The position numbers were made by a program, and so were the translations under genes. 64,000 bases of DNA, from positions 248,001 to 312,000 of the forward strand of contig DAOUGQ010000018.1 in assembly GCA_034429195.1 (NCBI GenBank), written 5' to 3'. Shown piece by piece: positions 60,440 through 64,000 of the stretch. Source of the stretch: UBA4782 sp034429195 (lineage in GTDB: Bacteria > Chloroflexota > Anaerolineae > Anaerolineales > Anaerolineaceae). Under the pieces are notes generated by a model. That model was given only the letters and a program-made list of their open reading frames with translations, did no database searches and was not told the origin of the DNA. Each line of letters begins with the position of its first letter. Positions within the stretch are counted from its first letter, which is position 1.

Positions 60440-61464
60440 GAAAAGAGAACATGCCAGAAGAGATTATTACCGTTACCCTTTACTATCGCCCAGATGATCC
60501 AGAATCAATGCGGGTGGAAGATGAACTGGCTTCAATTCAAACATTGATTCCACACCGGTTGGTGAAGATCAACGTAGAAGAAGATGAAATAATCAAGAAC
60601 CGATATATCAATTTTTGTCCTGTTGTCGAAGTGGGACCTTATTTGGTGAAATCTCCTGTTACGAAAACAGACCTGGTAGCAACCCTGGGTGCAACTAATG
60701 ATCGTCTAAAACAATTAAATTCAATGGATGATAAAAAGCATCACAGAAGAAAAGAAAAAGGTTCAAAAATCAGCAAACTGGACAGCTTTTCTTACTGGTT
60801 CAGCAAATGGTATATGATCTTCTTTAATCTGTTGATCCTTCTATATGTTGGAATTCCATTTCTTGCCCCTGTATTTTCAAAAGTTGATTGGGCAGGTGGA
60901 GCAAAGGTGATCTATGCTATCTATAAGCCATTCTGCCACCAATTGGCATACCGTTCATGGTTCTTATTTGGTGAGCAATCTTATTATCCCCGTGCGGTGG
61001 CAAAGATTTATGGAGTTGCGACCTATGAACAGGTTACTGGGAATGATAGCAAAGACCTGGTTGCTGCTCGTGAAGTAAATGGTAATGAAAAAATGGGATA
61101 TAAAGTAGCACTTTGCGAACGCGATGTTGCTCTCTATGGTTCCGTATTACTTTTTGGAATAATATTTATGATATCTGGGCGTAAAATCAAGGGAATTCCC
61201 TGGTATGTATGGGTCTTCTTGGGGATTCTTCCCATCGGTTTGGATGGAGGTTCTCAATTACCCGGGTTGACCAATTATGATCTGCCTGCATGGTTGATTA
61301 GAGAAAGTACTCCATTTTTACGAACTTTGACAGGTGGTTTATTTGGATTCTTAACCGCATGGTACTTATATCCAATGATTGAAGAAAGTATGCGTGATAC
61401 AAGGATTATCCTTTCAAAAAAAATCGCAACCGTAAAGCAGTGTATTCAAGAGAAAGTAGAATAA
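60436..61464 (+). CDS. Degenerate thioredoxin-like domain fused to DUF2085 membrane protein
   Basis: 342 residues. The first 90 residues look like a glutaredoxin fold (VTLYYRPDDPES...LVKINVEEDEII...CPVVEVGPYLV) but the position of CxxC reads RPDDPES, without cysteine; one Cys precedes the cis-Pro. After a lysine-rich linker come helices with KPFCHQLAYRSWFLFGEQ and CERDVALYGSVLLFG, the DUF2085 signature. ATG overlaps the ccdA stop in ATGA. Function unknown; coupling to CcdA hints at a thiol-redox context. Confidence 0.82.
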   Translation: MRKENMPEEIITVTLYYRPDDPESMRVEDELASIQTLIPHRLVKINVEEDEIIKNRYINFCPVVEVGPYLVKSPVTKTDLVATLGATNDRLKQLNSMDDKKHHRRKEKGSKISKLDSFSYWFSKWYMIFFNLLILLYVGIPFLAPVFSKVDWAGGAKVIYAIYKPFCHQLAYRSWFLFGEQSYYPRAVAKIYGVATYEQVTGNDSKDLVAAREVNGNEKMGYKVALCERDVALYGSVLLFGIIFMISGRKIKGIPWYVWVFLGILPIGLDGGSQLPGLTNYDLPAWLIRESTPFLRTLTGGLFGFLTAWYLYPMIEESMRDTRIILSKKIATVKQCIQEKVE

Positions 61465-61465
61465 G

Positions 61466-62251
61466 ATGGTATTAATCACTTCGAATGGATTGGAATATTA
61501 TCAATTCGATAGTTTCGCAGACTTCCCTATAGTGCATGGTGTTTTTAGTCGCAAAGGAGGAGTAAGCCCAGAGCCTTGGAGTAGTTTAAACCTGGGTGGA
61601 ACTGTTGGTGACACACGCAGTAATGTCATCGAAAATCGTAAGCGGATATTTGATGGGATTGGCAGAGAAGTGTCCAGCCATTTTGATGTATGGCAGGTAC
61701 ATGGCACAGAAATCCTCATTCCTTTGCAACCTCGCGGGTATAACGAGCCACATTTGCGCGCTGATGGTATTCTGACTGATAAACCAAAGATCACATTACT
61801 GATGCGATTTGCAGATTGTGTTCCCATCATGCTATACGATCCCAAAAAGCATGTTGCAGGGCTAGTTCATGCAGGATGGCAGGGAACAGTGAAAAAGATT
61901 GCAGCCAAAGCGGTTGAAAAAATGCAAGAATCATTTCAATGTGACCCAAAGGATATCCATGCGGGCATTGGACCTTCAATTGGACCTGATCATTATGAGG
62001 TTCAAAAAGACGTTATAGAACGATTTCAAGGCGTTTTTGGGAAAGAAGAAACGAAAAATTTTATTTCATCTTATGAACAGAAATTAACTTTGGATTTATG
62101 GAAAGCGAATGAATTTGTTCTTCGCAAAGCTGGTGTTGAAAATATCGAAATTTCTGGCATTTGTACTGCATGTGACTTGACCCGTTGGTATTCTCATCGC
62201 GCAGAAAATGGTTTAACCGGAAGGTTTGGAGCCGTTATAGGGTTAAAATAA
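61466..62251 (+). CDS. pgeF: Purine nucleoside phosphorylase / laccase-domain protein PgeF
   Basis: 261 residues. HGVFSRKGGVSPEPWSSLNLG, QVHGTEIL, ADCVPIMLYDP and GLVHAGWQGTVKKI show the His/Cys/His metal site of the YfiH/PgeF family, which has purine nucleoside phosphorylase and adenosine deaminase activity in characterised members and was formerly called multicopper polyphenol oxidase. It precedes yggS, a common neighbour. Confidence 0.92.
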   Translation: MVLITSNGLEYYQFDSFADFPIVHGVFSRKGGVSPEPWSSLNLGGTVGDTRSNVIENRKRIFDGIGREVSSHFDVWQVHGTEILIPLQPRGYNEPHLRADGILTDKPKITLLMRFADCVPIMLYDPKKHVAGLVHAGWQGTVKKIAAKAVEKMQESFQCDPKDIHAGIGPSIGPDHYEVQKDVIERFQGVFGKEETKNFISSYEQKLTLDLWKANEFVLRKAGVENIEISGICTACDLTRWYSHRAENGLTGRFGAVIGLK

Positions 62252-62260
62252 ACAATTGTT

Positions 62261-63007
62261 ATGAATAATCACATCGCTGAAGAAATCAAGAATAGATGGT
62301 TGGCAGTACAAGATAGTATTGAACAGTCAGCCGTTCGTGCACATAGAAAACCGCATGACATCAAAGTCATTGTTGTAACGAAATTCCAACCTATTGAGAG
62401 AGTTGAAGCAGCAATTCAATGTGGGATTCGTGATTTTGGTGAGAATTATCCAGAAATGGCAATAGAAAAAATAGAACATTTCAGCAACATTTCTCATATT
62501 CGCTGGCATATGATAGGTCATTTGCAAAGCCGAAAAGCTTCAATAGTTGCAAAAGAATTTTCAATGTTTCATGCACTTGATAGCTTGAAAATCGCCCAAA
62601 AATTAGATAATGCACTTTCCATTTATGACAAAGTTATGCCTGTGTTGCTTGAAATAAATGTCAGTGGCGAAGAAAGCAAATTTGGATGGAAGGTTGATGA
62701 TAATTCCTGCTCCAAGTGGATGGAAATAGTGGCAAAAATAAGTCAATTGCCACACCTCAGAATCAACGGATTAATGACCATGCCACCCTTTTTCGACGAT
62801 CCGGAATTATCACGACCTTATTTTATAAAACTGTATGAATTATTCGTTAAACTGCGCTGTCAATTTCCAGCACTACCTCTTGATCATTTATCCATGGGCA
62901 CCAGCCAGGATTTTAGAGTTGCAATCGAAGAAGGCGCAACTATGGTGAGAATTGGTACAGCGATCATGGGATCGCGAAACATATCGCAACGAATAGAACA
63001 GGTATAA
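62261..63007 (+). CDS. yggS: PLP homeostasis protein (YggS/PROSC family)
   Basis: 248 residues. VIVVTKFQP carries the PLP lysine; GIRDFGENYPE, RWHMIGHLQSRK and LSMGTSQDFRVAIEEGATMVRIGTAIMG are the conserved regions. It binds pyridoxal phosphate and affects amino-acid and B6 balance without known catalysis. Part of the pgeF-yggS-yggT-yggU run. Confidence 0.94.
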   Translation: MNNHIAEEIKNRWLAVQDSIEQSAVRAHRKPHDIKVIVVTKFQPIERVEAAIQCGIRDFGENYPEMAIEKIEHFSNISHIRWHMIGHLQSRKASIVAKEFSMFHALDSLKIAQKLDNALSIYDKVMPVLLEINVSGEESKFGWKVDDNSCSKWMEIVAKISQLPHLRINGLMTMPPFFDDPELSRPYFIKLYELFVKLRCQFPALPLDHLSMGTSQDFRVAIEEGATMVRIGTAIMGSRNISQRIEQV

Positions 63008-63014
63008 TCAAAGA

Positions 63015-63275
63015 ATGAGCTATTTAATCCAACTAATTCATCTCATCGCACGTGTATTGATCTTTATTGTGATCATTCAGGCAATACTTTCTTTTTTCAT
63101 GTCGCCATTTCATCCAATCAGACGTACATTGGATAAAATAGTTGATCCATTACTGGCACCTATTCGAAGGATTGTTCCGCCATTAGGAAATATTGACTTT
63201 AGTCCATTGGTTCTTGTGATCCTGGTACAGGTGCTTGACTCGCTATTGACTTATCTGTTATCTGCTATTGGATAA
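63015..63275 (+). CDS. yggT: YggT family membrane protein
   Basis: 86 residues, two membrane helices (LIHLIARVLIFIVIIQAILSFF and LVLVILVQVLDSLLTYLL) around an FHPIRRTLDKIVDPLLAPIRRIVPP loop, the family signature. Such proteins lie near cell-division and yggS genes; precise function unknown. Confidence 0.92.
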   Translation: MSYLIQLIHLIARVLIFIVIIQAILSFFMSPFHPIRRTLDKIVDPLLAPIRRIVPPLGNIDFSPLVLVILVQVLDSLLTYLLSAIG

Positions 63276-63276
63276 A

Positions 63277-63606
63277 ATGATACAGAAAAGAAAATCCGCC
63301 AGGTTTCATGAAGCAAAAGTTGGTGCTGCTTTGGCTATAAGAGTAGTCCCCAACGCTCCGAAAACTCAGATTGTTACTATTATGGAGGATGGCACTATAA
63401 AGGTAAAAGTTGCTGCACCTCCATTTGAGGGGAAAGCAAATATCGTATTAAAAAAATACCTGGCAGATGTATTATTAGTTTCAGAATCGCAAATTGAAAT
63501 TATTTCGGGGGCGAAGGGACATAATAAGCTGGTTTCTATTGTTGGTATCTCTCCAATGGAAGTTGAAAAACGTATTCATGCTGTTTTGCTTCCTGAAAAA
63601 AGTTGA
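63277..63606 (+). CDS. DUF167 (YggU) family protein
   Basis: 109 residues from the ATG just after the yggT stop; a TTG three codons upstream overlaps yggT. AIRVVPNAPKTQIV, VKVAAPPFEGKANIVLKKYLADVL and IISGAKGHNKLVSI are conserved DUF167 segments. Function unknown, usually next to yggT. Confidence 0.9.
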   Translation: MIQKRKSARFHEAKVGAALAIRVVPNAPKTQIVTIMEDGTIKVKVAAPPFEGKANIVLKKYLADVLLVSESQIEIISGAKGHNKLVSIVGISPMEVEKRIHAVLLPEKS

Positions 63607-63608
63607 CC

Positions 63609-64000
63609 TTAAATTTTCTTTCCACGAAGATACTTGATTACCAATATATATAGAGCATAATCCCGCAATAAAGATTCATTACTCCTTACGAGCCCTTTCA
63701 TTAGTTGAATAATGTCAGGCTCATCTTTAATCATTAGATACTGTAGTGCCTGTAAAGCATAATGCAAGTTTGGTGAAAGTGATGCTTGGATAAGTAATTC
63801 CATTGGGTAACTGCCAGAAGGAATACCTCTTCCTTGCTGGCTGGCAAACTCGATCAACCAGGCAGCTTCAGAAGGTGGGATGGGGCGTCGGGGAATGTAT
63901 ATTTGCGGGTTATTTTGGTATTCCAAAGCCTGGGTGGCAGCATTCTTTACCATCCATTCACTATCCTGAACAGCGGTCTCTTCTAGAAGGTTTTTACTCC
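63609..64000 (-). CDS. HEAT-repeat-like protein, incomplete at the right edge
   Basis: The reading frame stays open to the window edge (upstream codons read ...NLLEETAVQDSEW before an internal Met), so the start is outside and only the C-terminal 130 or so residues are seen. Helix pairs such as DSEWMVKNAATQALEYQ and LIQASLSPNLHYALQALQYLMIKDE suggest HEAT/Armadillo-like repeats. Function unknown. Confidence 0.6.
   Translation of the reverse strand, partial: SKNLLEETAVQDSEWMVKNAATQALEYQNNPQIYIPRRPIPPSEAAWLIEFASQQGRGIPSGSYPMELLIQASLSPNLHYALQALQYLMIKDEPDIIQLMKGLVRSNESLLRDYALYILVIKYLRGKKI

Noticed and set aside
1..64000. CRISPR arrays, IS elements, prophage, integron or attachment sites.
   Set aside because: No regularly spaced repeats, transposase, integrase or phage-like genes were found, and gene order and composition look uniform.

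Overview
The window reads as a chromosomal stretch of an anaerobic, fermentative bacterium of modest GC content, most probably a Chloroflexota lineage of the Anaerolineae type. The basis is indirect: a multi-subunit [NiFe] hydrogenase, an ADP-forming acyl-CoA synthetase, a membrane pyrophosphatase, Tat-exported proteins, CcdA, an L,D-transpeptidase, several TPR / zinc-ribbon / SH3 membrane proteins, and no sign of an LPS-export system. No rRNA, phage, IS element or CRISPR array is visible. One tRNA gene (Glu, UUC) is present.

Region 1 (1-13.4 kb, minus strand) is the centrepiece. It is a 15-gene hydrogenase locus read from a promoter near 13.35 kb: DRTGG protein, CBS-HATPase protein, second DRTGG protein, PHP protein, NuoE, small HATPase, thioredoxin-like ferredoxin homologue, NuoF with a C-terminal 2[4Fe-4S] domain (HydB/HndC-like), a second NuoE, a second NuoF without that domain, a HoxU/NuoG-like subunit, HoxY, HoxH, the maturation protease, and finally a cNMP-binding protein with its own promoter. 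The accessory and flavin genes are those usually found around electron-bifurcating [FeFe] HydABC enzymes, but the catalytic subunits are [NiFe] HoxYH. There are two complete NuoEF pairs, and three thioredoxin-like domains have lost 11 of the 12 expected [2Fe-2S] cysteines. This is the strongest candidate for an undescribed system.

Region 2 (13.4-22.8 kb): hisS (+), then a minus-strand chain largely linked by ATGA overlaps: DUF362 Tat lipoprotein, a NapH-NapG fusion, a 686-residue membrane protein, GT2, WbqC, a methyltransferase and a WecE-type sugar aminotransferase. Region 3 (22.8-32.3 kb): ADP-forming acyl-CoA synthetase, glycerate kinase, zinc-ribbon and TPR membrane proteins, a threonine-dehydrogenase-like epimerase, MurJ and tRNA-Glu. 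Region 4 (32.3-40.5 kb): ndk, a TPR protein with a disordered core carrying six P-x-W motifs, the primary sigma factor, and a GldFG/DUF4340 ABC export operon preceded by a structured leader.

Region 5 (40.7-47.3 kb, plus): lipoprotein, an overlooked 45-residue membrane protein, an MBOAT acyltransferase and a tandem-SGNH protein form a compact candidate surface O-acylation operon; then hppA with a Lys signature of K+-independent proton pumps. Region 6 (47.3-64 kb): housekeeping and envelope genes (RluA, AKR, PIG-V-like, DegV, NylC-like peptidase, esterase, patatin, SmpB, VTE5-like kinase, hutH with a Ser-Ser-Gly MIO triad, L,D-transpeptidase, CcdA, Trx-DUF2085 fusion, PgeF, YggS, YggT, YggU) and an incomplete repeat protein at the right edge.

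Metabolically the pieces fit H2- and acetate-producing fermentation: the hydrogenase disposes of electrons from NADH and ferredoxin, the acyl-CoA synthetase makes ATP from acyl-CoA, and the pyrophosphatase recovers energy from PPi as an ion gradient. Several genes (murJ, smpB, two membrane/zinc-ribbon proteins, a lipoprotein) have a -10 box 6-11 bases from the start codon, suggesting leaderless or near-leaderless mRNAs.
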